Below, piece by piece: positions 7,125 through 15,859 of a DNA stretch of 64,000 bases. Positions within the stretch are counted from its first letter, which is position 1; every line of letters starts with the position of its first letter. This stretch comes from Halomonas sp. LR3S48 (GTDB lineage Bacteria > Pseudomonadota > Gammaproteobacteria > Pseudomonadales > Halomonadaceae). The DNA lies in NCBI RefSeq assembly GCF_025725665.1, contig NZ_CP107009.1, positions 310,001 through 374,000 on the forward strand, written 5' to 3'. The notes under the pieces were generated by a model. It saw only the letters and a list, made by a program, of their open reading frames with translations. It had not been told where the DNA came from and ran no database searches. The translations under genes were made by a program, and so were the position numbers.

Positions 7125-9380
7125 ATGGGAATTCTCAAGCATGTGCCAGCGCCCGAGCAGACAGCCGGGGGTGTCGTCAACGTCAGCAGGCGTCGTTTCC
7201 TGCAGGGTTCTGCCGGCCTGGTGTTGGGACTTTACCTGTCGCCGCTGGTCCTGAACGGTAGCCGGGCCGAGGCGCAAGAAGGTACGGAAGACGATTTCGA
7301 GCCCAATGCCTTCGTGCGGATTGCCGCTGACGGCACCGTCGTTGTCCTGGCCAAGCATCTGGAGATGGGGCAGGGCACCTATACCGGACTCGCCACCCTC
7401 GTGGCGGAGGAGCTGGATGCGGACTGGAGCCGCGTGAGAGTGGAAGGCGCCCCCGCGGATACCGAGCGCTACAAGAACCTGGCCTTCGGCCTGCAGGGCA
7501 CTGGCGGCAGCACGGCCATTGCCAACTCCTACGAGCAGATGCGTACGGCCGGCGCCACGGCCCGCGCCATGCTGGTGGCGGCCGCCGCCGAACGCTGGGG
7601 CGTCTCCGCTGAGGAGATCAGCGTTACCAAGGGCGTGGTGCGGCATGACGCATCAGGACGCGAGGCGGGCTTCGGTGAGCTTGCCGAGGCCGCTGCCGAG
7701 CTGCCGGTACCGCAGGAGGTGACGCTCAAGGATCCCGAGGATTTCACCTTGATCGGGTCGTTGAACACGCCGCGCACGGACAGTGCCGGCAAGACTGATG
7801 GCAGCGCCGTCTTTACCCAGGACTTCACCCGACCCGGCATGCTGGTGGCCGTGGCGGCCCACCCGCGTCGCTTCGGTGCCCGTGTCTCTAGCTTCGACGA
7901 CACCAAGGCCAGGGAGGTACCCGGCGTCGTCGCTGTGGTGCAGTTCGCCGGCGGCCCACATCGCTTCGAGGGCGTGGCGGTGCTGGCGGAAAACACCTGG
8001 GCGGCGAGCCGGGGGCGCGATGCGCTGGAGATCGAGTGGGACGATAGCCAGGCCTTTTCGTTGGGCAGCGACGAGATCATGGCTCGCTACCGCGAACTGG
8101 CCGGACAGGAAGGGGCAATGGCGGCCCAACACGGAGACGTGGCGGCGGCGCTGGCCGAACCGGCAACCCTGATCGAGGCCGACTACGAGTTTCCCTACCT
8201 CGCCCATGCCGCCATGGAGCCGATGAACTGCCTGGTCGAGCTGGGCGACGAACGCTGCGACATCTGGAACGGCGAGCAGTGGCAGTCGATGGACCAGCAA
8301 TTGGTGGCGGAGCTGCTGGGCATCGCCCCGGAGAACGTCAGCCTGACGCAACTGTATGCCGGGGGCAGCTTCGGCCGGCGTGCCAACCCGCACTCGGATT
8401 TCGTGCTGGAGGCGGTCTCGATCGCCATGGCCGCACGGGAGCAGGGTGTCGATGCCCCCGTGAAGCTGGTCTGGATGCGAGAGGACGATACCCGCGGCGG
8501 CTACTACCGGCCGATGAACTTCCACCGCGGACGCCTGGCCCTCGATGCCGACGGCCAGCTGATTGCCTGGCACCAACGGTTGGTCGGCCAGTCGATCATG
8601 ATGGGGACCCCCATGGAGGCTTTCATGGTGGAGAACGGGGTCGACGCGACCTCGGTCGAAGGTGTGGCGAACCTGGCCTACGACGTGCCCAACCTGCAGG
8701 TCGAGCTGCATACGCCGGAGGATATCGGCGTGCCGATCCAGTGGTGGCGCTCGGTGGGGCATACGCATACCGCATTCTCGACCGAATGCCTGATCGATGA
8801 AGCGGCGGTGGCCGCCGAGCAGGATCCGGTGGCGTTCCGTCGCGCACTGCTGAGCGAGCATCCTCGCCACCGTGGCGTACTGGATCTGGCGGCGGAGAAG
8901 GCCGGCTGGGACCAGCCGCTCGAGCCCGGTAGCGATGGACAGCGGCGCGGCCGAGGGGTCGCCGTGCACGAGTCCTTCAGTTCCTTCGTCGCGCAGGTCG
9001 CCGAGGTCACGGTCGAGGAAGACGGCAGCTATCGCGTCGACCGGGTCGTGTGCGCGGTGGATTGCGGGGTCGCCGTCAATCCGGACGTGATCGCAGCGCA
9101 AATGGAGGGCGGGATCGGCTTCGCTCTGGCGGCCGCGCTGCATGGCGAGATCACCCTGGAAGACGGGGTCGTGCAGCAATCCAACTTCAACGACTATGAA
9201 GTCTTGCGCATCAACGAGATGCCGGCGGTAGAAGTGCACATCGTGCCGTCGACCGAAGCCCCCACCGGGGTTGGCGAACCGGGCGTGCCGCCGCTTGCCC
9301 CGGCCGTCGCCAATGCGCTCTTCGATGCGTGCGGCGAGCGGTTGCGCAAGATGCCGTTCGCCCGACGGCTCTCGGTCTAG
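7125..9380 (+). CDS. iorB: Isoquinoline 1-oxidoreductase-type large subunit, molybdopterin-binding, Tat-exported
   Basis: A 751-residue xanthine-dehydrogenase-family Mo subunit. The N-terminus has a Tat signal (SRRRFLQG at residues 21-28 followed by a hydrophobic stretch). Molybdopterin-binding signatures are visible: EMGQGTYTGLATLVAEEL near residue 80, GGSFGRR near residue 415, and GVGEPGVPPLAPAVANAL near the C-terminus, where the Glu of GVGEPG aligns with the catalytic base. It works with the small subunit, whose stop is 11 bp upstream. GTG at 7122 is possible, but ATG 7125 is better spaced from AAGGAG. The XdhC-like factor follows after 4 bp. Confidence 0.9.
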   Translation: MGILKHVPAPEQTAGGVVNVSRRRFLQGSAGLVLGLYLSPLVLNGSRAEAQEGTEDDFEPNAFVRIAADGTVVVLAKHLEMGQGTYTGLATLVAEELDADWSRVRVEGAPADTERYKNLAFGLQGTGGSTAIANSYEQMRTAGATARAMLVAAAAERWGVSAEEISVTKGVVRHDASGREAGFGELAEAAAELPVPQEVTLKDPEDFTLIGSLNTPRTDSAGKTDGSAVFTQDFTRPGMLVAVAAHPRRFGARVSSFDDTKAREVPGVVAVVQFAGGPHRFEGVAVLAENTWAASRGRDALEIEWDDSQAFSLGSDEIMARYRELAGQEGAMAAQHGDVAAALAEPATLIEADYEFPYLAHAAMEPMNCLVELGDERCDIWNGEQWQSMDQQLVAELLGIAPENVSLTQLYAGGSFGRRANPHSDFVLEAVSIAMAAREQGVDAPVKLVWMREDDTRGGYYRPMNFHRGRLALDADGQLIAWHQRLVGQSIMMGTPMEAFMVENGVDATSVEGVANLAYDVPNLQVELHTPEDIGVPIQWWRSVGHTHTAFSTECLIDEAAVAAEQDPVAFRRALLSEHPRHRGVLDLAAEKAGWDQPLEPGSDGQRRGRGVAVHESFSSFVAQVAEVTVEEDGSYRVDRVVCAVDCGVAVNPDVIAAQMEGGIGFALAAALHGEITLEDGVVQQSNFNDYEVLRINEMPAVEVHIVPSTEAPTGVGEPGVPPLAPAVANALFDACGERLRKMPFARRLSV

Positions 9381-9384
9381 CCCC

Positions 9385-10368
9385 ATGCAGCATCTCGATC
9401 TCGAAGTGATTGAGAGCGGCATCCGCTGGAGCCGGATGGGCGAAACCCTGTGGCTGTGCACGGTACTGGCGACCTATGGTTCGTCTCCCCGTGCGCCGGG
9501 GTCGCTGCTGGTGGCGTGCCGGGACGGGCGTCATGCCGGCTCGCTCTCGGGAGGCTGTGTCGAGGAGGACTTCCTGTCGCGGCTTGGGGCCGGCGATTTC
9601 CAGGCGCCCCTGCAGGTGGTCCGTTACGGCGAGTCGTCGGACGATCAGCAGCGCCTGAAGTTGCCCTGCGGCGGCATCCTCGAGGTGCTGATCGAGCGCA
9701 TGGAGGCAACGCCGGGCACGTGGCAGCACCTGGCCGCGCTGCAGGAGGCGTTGCACGGCCAGCAGCGGTTGATTCGCGAGGTCGACCTGACCACGGGCGA
9801 GGTCGACCTGCAGACCGAGGCCCCGCCGGGCGGCAGTCGCGACCAGGAGCGGCCGCGTGTCGAGCGCCAGGGCGAGCGCGTGCGAATCCGTATCGGCCCG
9901 TCGCTGAGGCTGGTCATCGCGGGAGTGTCGCCGGTCTCGGTCGCGTGCGCCGAGTTCGCTCGTACCCTGGGCTTCGAGGTCGTGGTCTGCGACCCTCGCG
10001 AGGAGGAGATCGAAACCTTCTCCGTCGCGGGTGTCGAGCGACGCCCGGTGCTGCCGTCGATGTATCTCGCTGGCGAAGGCTGCCACGCCTCGACGGCCGT
10101 GGTGGCGCTGACCCACGATCCGCGTATCGATGACCTGGCCATGATCGAAGCGGTGCGCACGCCGGCCTTCTATATCGGCGCGATGGGCTCGCGCCAGACC
10201 TCCGCGGCACGCGCCGAACGCCTGCTGCGCTCGGGTGGGCTCAGCAGCGAGGAGGTCGCGCGTATTCATATGCCGATCGGCCTCGATATCGGCAGCAAGA
10301 CGCCCGCCGAGATCGCCCTGTCGGTCATGGCCGATATCGTACGTGTCTATCACGGCAAGCCGCGGTAG
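9385..10368 (+). CDS. XdhC/CoxI-family molybdenum-cofactor maturation factor
   Basis: A 327-residue cytoplasmic protein with the N-terminal CoxI-type motif (ATYGSSPRAPGSLLV and GSLSGGCVEEDF near residue 55) and a C-terminal Rossmann-like XdhC domain (IGAMGSRQTSAAR, IGLDIGSKTPAEIALS). XdhC proteins hold sulfurated molybdopterin cofactor and insert it into the apo-hydroxylase. Its position 4 bp after the large subunit argues that it serves this enzyme. The start at 9385 lacks a strong Shine-Dalgarno sequence, which suggests translational coupling. Confidence 0.88.
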   Translation: MQHLDLEVIESGIRWSRMGETLWLCTVLATYGSSPRAPGSLLVACRDGRHAGSLSGGCVEEDFLSRLGAGDFQAPLQVVRYGESSDDQQRLKLPCGGILEVLIERMEATPGTWQHLAALQEALHGQQRLIREVDLTTGEVDLQTEAPPGGSRDQERPRVERQGERVRIRIGPSLRLVIAGVSPVSVACAEFARTLGFEVVVCDPREEEIETFSVAGVERRPVLPSMYLAGEGCHASTAVVALTHDPRIDDLAMIEAVRTPAFYIGAMGSRQTSAARAERLLRSGGLSSEEVARIHMPIGLDIGSKTPAEIALSVMADIVRVYHGKPR

Positions 10369-10383
10369 CGGCTCTGAGCACGA

Positions 10384-11361
10384 CTACACTGGGCTGGCCA
10401 GAAGATTGCCCATGGTCGCCTCTCGTTGCTGGGCAATTTCCTGGTTGGGCGGCGCGCCGAACAGGCGACGATATTCTCGGCTGAATTGAGACGGGCTGTT
10501 GTAGCCGACCCGATGGCTGGCCGTCGACGCGTTCACCCCCTCGCTCAGCATCAGCCGGCGCGCCTCGTGCAGGCGCAGTTGCTTCTGGAACTGCAGCGGC
10601 GACATCGACGTCAGGTCCTTGAAGCGATGATGGAGCGTGGACGGGCTCATATGCACCGCTGCGGCCAGGTCCTCGATGCGCAGCGGCTCGGCATAGTGCA
10701 ACTTCAGCAGTTGAATCACCTCGATGATGGATCTGCCCTGCCCATTGATGCCGGCGAGATCGCGCAAGCGATGTCCCAGTTCGCCGCACAGTACCCGGTA
10801 ATGGATCTCGCGCAGTATCAGCGGTGCCAGCGCGGGAATGTCGTGAGGCGTATCCAGTAGCCGCACCAGGCGCAGCACCGCATCGGTCATCGAATCGGAC
10901 ATGCGCGCGACGAACAGGCCGCCGCGCTCGTCGCTGTCGTCTGTCGGCTCGCCCGGATCGTACTCCAGAAGCAGCTCGCCGAGCATGGCGAGATCGATGT
11001 CGAGCCGCGCGCACAGGTAGGGCGCCTGCGGGCTGGCCTCGATGATCTGGCCGGTGACCGGCAGGGCGAGGGATACGACAAGATAGTGGAGCGGGTCGTA
11101 AATGAACGGCTGGCTGGCCAGCTCCATGCGCTTGCGGCCCTGTATCGCCACGAACAGGCTGGGTTCGGTGACGCACGGCATGGGAGCCGTCGTCTCGCTG
11201 ACGCGAATCAGCGTCAGCGGCGCGATGGCGGAGCGGAAGAAGCCATCCTCGGGCGCCAGGCGTAGCGCCCTGCGAGTCAATTCCGACTGATACAAGTGTT
11301 CGGACGGGCCGCTCTCCAGACTAGTCTCAAGGGCGTGAACTGAATGATCCGTCATGGTCAT
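10384..11361 (-). CDS. AraC-family transcriptional regulator with AraC_N cupin domain
   Basis: A 325-residue regulator. Residues ~30-190 match the AraC_N domain found beside alcohol/aldehyde and oxidoreductase genes. The C-terminal ~100 residues carry two helix-turn-helix units (LRIEDLAAAVHMSPSTLHHRF, and ASHRVGYNSPSQFSREYRRLFG). Start 11361 is chosen for AAAGGG upstream and because the extended frame looks non-coding. It converges on the iorAB-xdhC genes with 15 bp between stops, so it may control them, although no operator was identified. Confidence 0.85.
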   Translation of the reverse strand: MTMTDHSVHALETSLESGPSEHLYQSELTRRALRLAPEDGFFRSAIAPLTLIRVSETTAPMPCVTEPSLFVAIQGRKRMELASQPFIYDPLHYLVVSLALPVTGQIIEASPQAPYLCARLDIDLAMLGELLLEYDPGEPTDDSDERGGLFVARMSDSMTDAVLRLVRLLDTPHDIPALAPLILREIHYRVLCGELGHRLRDLAGINGQGRSIIEVIQLLKLHYAEPLRIEDLAAAVHMSPSTLHHRFKDLTSMSPLQFQKQLRLHEARRLMLSEGVNASTASHRVGYNSPSQFSREYRRLFGAPPNQEIAQQREATMGNLLASPV

Positions 11362-11487
11362 GTTCCCTTTCGGCACAGTTTGTACCTTACTCCTTCCATT
11401 TGACCATGTGCCAGACCCGGTGATGTCGTTGATGAAACTCTGCGAGAGCGTTATTGGCATCGCCCGGGGGCTCTTAGTCCGCTATGT

Positions 11488-11632
11488 TAGGCTATGCCCG
11501 AAAACTGGCTGCACTCGGCCATACGGCGTTAAAAATCAGCTAAAAGTACTCATTTACACCCCGTAAACTCCGTATTTTCGCCGATTTTTGCCTTGTCTGG
11601 CCTTCGCTCGCCGACTTTTCAGATAAAGCCTA
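11488..11632. repeat. 145-bp imperfect palindrome, REP/BIME-like intergenic element
   Basis: Two arms of about 70 bp are centred on position 11560. The innermost arms (aaaaatc...tttac at 11531-11557 and gtaaa...gattttt at 11563-11589) enclose a 5-nt loop. Further out, ggcca/tggcc, cgaaaa/ttttc and the outermost taggct/agccta pair at symmetric distances. It fills most of the gap between the AraC gene and the EamA gene. There is no coding frame and no transposase. Likely a dispersed, non-autonomous palindromic repeat; copy number cannot be judged from one window. Confidence 0.6.
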
Positions 11633-11681
11633 GGGTATCGTTTTTTGCACCGATAATGTGCAGGCTAACAGGGAGGAACGT

Positions 11682-12557
11682 ATGTCACCGTCGCTGCGGG
11701 GCATTCTGTACATGTGTGCCGGCGTGCTGTGCCTCGCCATCGGCGATGCCATTGCCAAGTGGCTGGGCGAAGTGCATTCGCCGCTTCAGATCATCTTCTT
11801 CCGCACCCTGGTCTCGCTGCCGCTGATCGCACTGTTGGCCCACTATGGCGGTGGGCTTACCAAACTGCGCACCCGTCGGCCGGGGGTGCATCTGGTCCGT
11901 GGCCTGATCTACACCGGCACCATGGGCTGCTTCGTGCTGGGGTTGACTATGCTGCCACTGGCCGAGGCTACGGCCATTGCCTTTGCTGCACCGCTGTTCG
12001 TCACGCTGCTTTCGGTGCCGCTGCTCGGCGAGCGGGTCGATCTTCAAGTCGTGGCGGCTTCGCTACTGGGCTTTGCCGGCGTGATGGTGGTGGTGCGGCC
12101 GGGCGGCGAGGGTTTCCACCCCGGTGCGTTGGTCATGCTGGCCGCGGCGGTTTTCTATGCTCTGCTGATGATCACCTCGCGGCGCTACGGTGGCCGCGAA
12201 CACCTTTGGGCGATGGTGTTCTACATCACCCTGGTACCTCTGGTGATCACCTCCGTCACCTTGCCGTGGGTCTGGCAGACGCCCCATCCCTGGCATTGGC
12301 TGGGGTTCCTCGGTGCCGGGGTGATCGGGGTGGGTGCCACGGCCTGCATCACCATGGCCTTTCGCTTCGCCCCGGCGGCCATCGCCGCACCCTTCGACTA
12401 CACCGCCATGCTGTGGGCGGTGCTGCTGGGCTGGTGGTTCTGGGGCGAGATGCCGGATGTCTGGGTGTTCGTCGGCAGTACGCTGATCATCGGCAGCGGC
12501 CTGGCGATCGCCTATCACGACCGCCGGACGACCCTGAAGCGCCGCCCCACGTCTTAA
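11682..12557 (+). CDS. DMT-superfamily transporter with two EamA domains
   Basis: A 291-residue inner-membrane protein with ten hydrophobic segments in two EamA repeats. It has the LAIGDAIAKWL first helix and LPLAEATAIAFAAPLFVTLLS, a hallmark of S-adenosylmethionine/RhaT-like DMT exporters. A good ribosome-binding site (GGGAGG) precedes ATG 11682. Its 3' end overlaps the end of the convergent Mn-permease gene by 4 bp. Substrate unknown; family members export amino acids or other small metabolites. Confidence 0.85.
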   Translation: MSPSLRGILYMCAGVLCLAIGDAIAKWLGEVHSPLQIIFFRTLVSLPLIALLAHYGGGLTKLRTRRPGVHLVRGLIYTGTMGCFVLGLTMLPLAEATAIAFAAPLFVTLLSVPLLGERVDLQVVAASLLGFAGVMVVVRPGGEGFHPGALVMLAAAVFYALLMITSRRYGGREHLWAMVFYITLVPLVITSVTLPWVWQTPHPWHWLGFLGAGVIGVGATACITMAFRFAPAAIAAPFDYTAMLWAVLLGWWFWGEMPDVWVFVGSTLIIGSGLAIAYHDRRTTLKRRPTS

Positions 12558-13495
12558 ACGCGGTTCAATCGCCAGCGCCGCCAGTGGCGGGCCACCAGCC
12601 CATGCCGGGGGGCCGCCAGCAGGGCGACGAGGAACAGGCTCGAGGCCACCAGCACGATGGTGCCGCCCGAGGCGACATCCAGTGTCACCGAGAGCACCAA
12701 TCCCACCACGGCGGAGGTCACGCCGACGGCGACCGAGATGGCCAGCATGGTGGTGAAGCGGTCGGTGAGCAGGTGCGCCGTGGCCCCGGGAGTGATCAGC
12801 ATCGCCACCACCAGGATGATACCCACGGTTTCCAGGCTGGCGACGATGGTCAGCGTCAGCAGCATGATCAGCCCGTAGTGGATGGCGCCGGTATTGAACC
12901 CCAGCGCCTGGGCCTGCTGCGGGTCGAAGGTGTAGAGCAGCAGCGGGCGATAGGCCAGCCAGATCGCCAGCAGTGCCACCAGGCTGGCCATCAGCGTCAG
13001 GATCAGCGCCGAGGTCTTCACGCCCAGCACGTTGCCGAACAGGATGTGCATCAGGTGGGTGCTGGTAGCGATCTTGCTGATGATCACGATGCCGAGCGCG
13101 AAAGCAGCGGTGAACATCAGCCCCATGGCGGCATCCGACTTGATGCGGGTGTGGCGCTCGATGGCGCCGATGCCCAGCGAGGTCAGTGCGCCGGTGACGA
13201 AGGCACCGATGAAGAACGGCCAGCCCAGCAGGTAGGCGATGGCCACGCCGGGCAGCACCGCATGGGAGATGGCGTCACCCAGCAGCGACCAACGCTTGAG
13301 CACCACATAGCAGGAGAGCAGCCCGCAGATCGCCCCCACCAGCACCGAAGTGAGCAGGGCGCGCTGCATGAAGCGGTATTCGAAGGGGGCGGCCAGGTTA
13401 TCAGGCAGCAGGTTGACCGCCATCATCAGCAGCGCCGTCAGCGCATCGATCACGCTCAGGGCGAATGGCTCAAGCTGCGACACGCGCACCTCCAT
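12554..13495 (-). CDS. Mn/Fe-type ABC transporter permease (SitC/D, MntB-like)
   Basis: A 313-residue ABC-3 family permease with eight or nine TM helices. It has the conserved YVVLKRWSLLGDAISHAVLPGVAIAYLLG region and GIILVVAMLITPGATAHLLT near residue 225. Members import Mn(II), Fe(II) or Zn(II). Operon position after a SitA/MntA-like binding protein and divergence from an MntR-like repressor favour manganese. Start 13495 overlaps the ATPase gene by 26 bp. Confidence 0.88.
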   Translation of the reverse strand: MEVRVSQLEPFALSVIDALTALLMMAVNLLPDNLAAPFEYRFMQRALLTSVLVGAICGLLSCYVVLKRWSLLGDAISHAVLPGVAIAYLLGWPFFIGAFVTGALTSLGIGAIERHTRIKSDAAMGLMFTAAFALGIVIISKIATSTHLMHILFGNVLGVKTSALILTLMASLVALLAIWLAYRPLLLYTFDPQQAQALGFNTGAIHYGLIMLLTLTIVASLETVGIILVVAMLITPGATAHLLTDRFTTMLAISVAVGVTSAVVGLVLSVTLDVASGGTIVLVASSLFLVALLAAPRHGLVARHWRRWRLNRV

Positions 13496-14258
13496 GCCTG
13501 GCTTCGGGCGCCCCTACCGCCAGGCGTGCCAGCATGGCGTCGCTGAGCATCTCGTCCGGCGTCCCCATGCCGACCAGCATACGGTTGATCAGCAGCACGT
13601 TGTCGGCATGGACGCGTGCGCTCGGCATGTCATGGGTCACCATGATGACGGTGCGCCCGGCGTTGCGCTCGCGCTCGAGCGTCTTGAGGATCAGTGCCTC
13701 GCTGGGAGGATCCACGCCCGCCAAGGGTTCGTCGAGCAGCAGAATCCTGGCTTGCTGGGCCAGGGCGCGCGCCAGCATCACGCGCTTCTTCTGGCCGCCG
13801 GACAGCGCCCCGATGGGGCGTGCGGCGTAATCGGCCATGTCCACGGCCTCCAGGGCGGCTTCCACGGCCTGCCGATGGCTGGGGTTGGCCCAGTGTCGGG
13901 GCACCAGGCGCTGCCACAGCGGATCCTGGCGCATCAGGCCGTAGCGGCCGGTCAGCACCGTGTCGCGTACCGAAATGGGAAAGTCCCACTCCATACGCTC
14001 TTGCTGGGCCATGTAGGCGATGTTGCCGGCACGGCGCTGAGCGGCGGGGCTCTCGCCGAGAATCCGCAGTTCGCCACGCAGCGGCGCAAGGCTGCCGATC
14101 ACCAGGTTGAGCAGGCTCGACTTGCCGGCACCGTTGGGGCCGACGATGGCCGTCCACTGCCCCTGTGGCAATGACAGGGTAATGTCCTCGAGCACGGTCT
14201 GCTGGTGGTAGGCCGCGCAAAGCCGGCGTGCCTGCAGCGCCGGAACGGAGTCAGTCAT
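13470..14258 (-). CDS. Mn/Fe-type ABC transporter ATPase
   Basis: A 262-residue nucleotide-binding subunit with Walker A GPNGAGKSS, signature LSGGQKKR and Walker B ILLLDEPLAGVD, followed by the switch histidine in MVTHD. The AYHQQTVLEDI start and QQERMEWDFPISVRDTV segment are typical of MntB/SitB-type metal ATPases. Start 14258 overlaps the binding-protein stop by 8 bp; a longer frame upstream lies inside that gene and is ignored. It powers the permease at 12554-13495. Confidence 0.9.
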   Translation of the reverse strand: MTDSVPALQARRLCAAYHQQTVLEDITLSLPQGQWTAIVGPNGAGKSSLLNLVIGSLAPLRGELRILGESPAAQRRAGNIAYMAQQERMEWDFPISVRDTVLTGRYGLMRQDPLWQRLVPRHWANPSHRQAVEAALEAVDMADYAARPIGALSGGQKKRVMLARALAQQARILLLDEPLAGVDPPSEALILKTLERERNAGRTVIMVTHDMPSARVHADNVLLINRMLVGMGTPDEMLSDAMLARLAVGAPEARHGGARVAA

Positions 14259-15162
14259 GTTCGCCTCCCAGGGTATCGAGCAGCAAACGGGCGTTGTGAC
14301 GCAGCATGCCGGCATAGTCCGGTGCTTCGCCCTCCGGCTCGCTGAGGGAATCGACATAGAGCGGACCGGCGATCTCCACCTGGGTCTCGTTGGCGACGCT
14401 GCGCACGTGGCGATCGGAAATCGTGCTTTCCCAGAAGATGGCGGCCGGACGGCGCTCCTCGATCTTGTCGACGATGCGCATGACCTGATTCGGCGAGCCC
14501 TCCTGCTCGGCATTGTTGCCCCAGATGCCGTCGTGCTCGAAACCGAAGGCGTCGGCGAAATAGAGGAAGGCAGCTTCACTGGTGATGAGCAGGCGCTGCT
14601 CCTCGGGAATGTCGGCTAGGGTCTGCGTGAGTTCGTCATGCAGGGCGTGCAGCGACTCCTCAAGAGCCTCGGCGCGTGCCTGGAAGGCCTCGGCGGCGTC
14701 CGGCCGGGCCTCGGCCAGGGTGTCGGCGATCACTCGCGCGTACTCGGCAGCGGCACGTGGATCCATCCACATGTGCGGGTCGGGCTCGCCGGCGAAGTCG
14801 CCGGTGGCGATCGGCTGGGTGGCGTAGCCGCTCTCCTCTGCCAGGGCGATCAACGGCACGCCACTGCCCACCGTGGCCTCGACCTGGCCGAGCCACTGCT
14901 CGAGGCCGTAGCCGTTGTAGAACACCACGTCGGCTCTCTCGAGGGCGATGAAGTTGCTCGGCACCAGCTCCCATTCGTGCACCTCGGCGCCAACCGGGGT
15001 CAATACATCGACTTGGGCATTGTCACCCGCGACCTCGCGTACCAGGTCCCCCAGCACGGAGAAGGTAGCCGCCACTCGCAGCGGCGATTCCTCGGCATGG
15101 GTCGCGGTCGGCAGGGCCAGCGCGAGGGCGCTGAGCAGCACCAATCCCTTGGGAACCGGCAT
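14251..15162 (-). CDS. Mn/Zn-type ABC periplasmic metal-binding protein (cluster A-I, SitA/MntA-like)
   Basis: A 303-residue metal-binding protein with a signal peptide (GLVLLSALALALPTATHA). The metal ligands of the cluster A-I fold are visible: H62 (GAEVHEWE), H129 (DPHMWMDP), Glu in TSEAAFLYFADAFG and Asp in YVDSLS. It has no His-rich loop, unlike the ZnuA at 39667. The ligand set and the neighbouring MntR-like gene favour Mn(II). AAAGGAGAG lies upstream of the start. First gene of a three-gene operon. Confidence 0.9.
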   Translation of the reverse strand: MPVPKGLVLLSALALALPTATHAEESPLRVAATFSVLGDLVREVAGDNAQVDVLTPVGAEVHEWELVPSNFIALERADVVFYNGYGLEQWLGQVEATVGSGVPLIALAEESGYATQPIATGDFAGEPDPHMWMDPRAAAEYARVIADTLAEARPDAAEAFQARAEALEESLHALHDELTQTLADIPEEQRLLITSEAAFLYFADAFGFEHDGIWGNNAEQEGSPNQVMRIVDKIEERRPAAIFWESTISDRHVRSVANETQVEIAGPLYVDSLSEPEGEAPDYAGMLRHNARLLLDTLGGEHD

Positions 15163-15231
15163 CGGTCACTCTCCTTTGGCGGCGGAGCCGTTGAATGTGG
15201 GTTGTTTCGTTTCAGCGAGTTTCTAAGTGCA

Positions 15232-15249
15232 TGGCTAGTATTTTAGCCA
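15232..15249. promoter_or_regulatory. Candidate MntR operator between the Mn-importer genes and mntR
   Basis: An inverted repeat TGGCTA-N6-TAGCCA lies in the 166-bp divergent region between the binding-protein start (15162) and the mntR start (15329). A further TTGGCTA half-site occurs at 15312-15318. The position is right for autoregulation and for repression of the importer. It is not an obvious match to the E. coli MntR box, so the assignment rests on symmetry and position. Confidence 0.4.
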
Positions 15250-15328
15250 AGGTTAACTTGTAGGGTAGTAGGAATTCTCTATCGGTGCACGGTTGCTGCC
15301 CTATCAGTACTTTGGCTATATTGGCGCG

Positions 15329-15811
15329 ATGACCGACTCCCCGAACGATGTGACGCCGGATCGCCTTAGCAAGGCGGACGCCCTGCCGCCGAGCGACCAG
15401 CATGCGCAGCAGTACGCCGCCGTGCGCAACGCCCATGAAACCGAGCTTATCGAAGATTACGTGGAGCTGATTGCCGACCTGCAGGAGCACCAGGGGGAAG
15501 CACGTTCGACGGACATCGCTGCCCGCATGGGGGTCAGCCAGGCCACGGTGTCGAAAATGGTGACCCGGCTCAAGGCGCTGGAGCTGGTCTCCAGCAAGCC
15601 CTACCGTTCACTGTTCCTGACCGAGAAAGGGGAAAAAATGGCGGCGATGTCGCATCAGCGACACGCCATCGTGCTGCAGTTCCTGCGCGCCCTCGGTGTC
15701 AGCGACCGTACCGCACGCATCGATGCCGAAGGCATGGAGCACCACGTCAGCCAGGAAACCCTGGACGTCATGCAGCGCTTTTCTCGTGAGCAGGAGAGCC
15801 GAAGCTCCTGA
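15329..15811 (+). CDS. mntR: MntR-like manganese-responsive repressor (DtxR/MntR family)
   Basis: A 160-residue repressor of E. coli MntR size. The winged helix is at about residues 45-105 (TDIAARMGVSQATVSKMVTRL as recognition helix, LVSSKPYRSLFLTEKGE as wing). The dimer/metal domain includes RHAIVLQFLRALGV and the EGMEHHVS motif with Glu/His metal ligands. It would repress the divergent metal importer when Mn(II) is replete. ATG 15329 is preferred over an upstream TTG at 15293 because the length then matches the family, but its ribosome-binding site is weak. Confidence 0.85.
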   Translation: MTDSPNDVTPDRLSKADALPPSDQHAQQYAAVRNAHETELIEDYVELIADLQEHQGEARSTDIAARMGVSQATVSKMVTRLKALELVSSKPYRSLFLTEKGEKMAAMSHQRHAIVLQFLRALGVSDRTARIDAEGMEHHVSQETLDVMQRFSREQESRSS

Positions 15812-15859
15812 GAGCCGGTTCTCCGCACCCACGCTTCTACTGTTCTTCAGATCTCTTCT

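Noticed and set aside
11714..13546. A 610-codon plus-strand frame spanning the EamA gene and the Mn permease
   Set aside because: Shifted frame of the EamA gene followed by antisense of the permease; no motif, and both real genes have strong family signatures.
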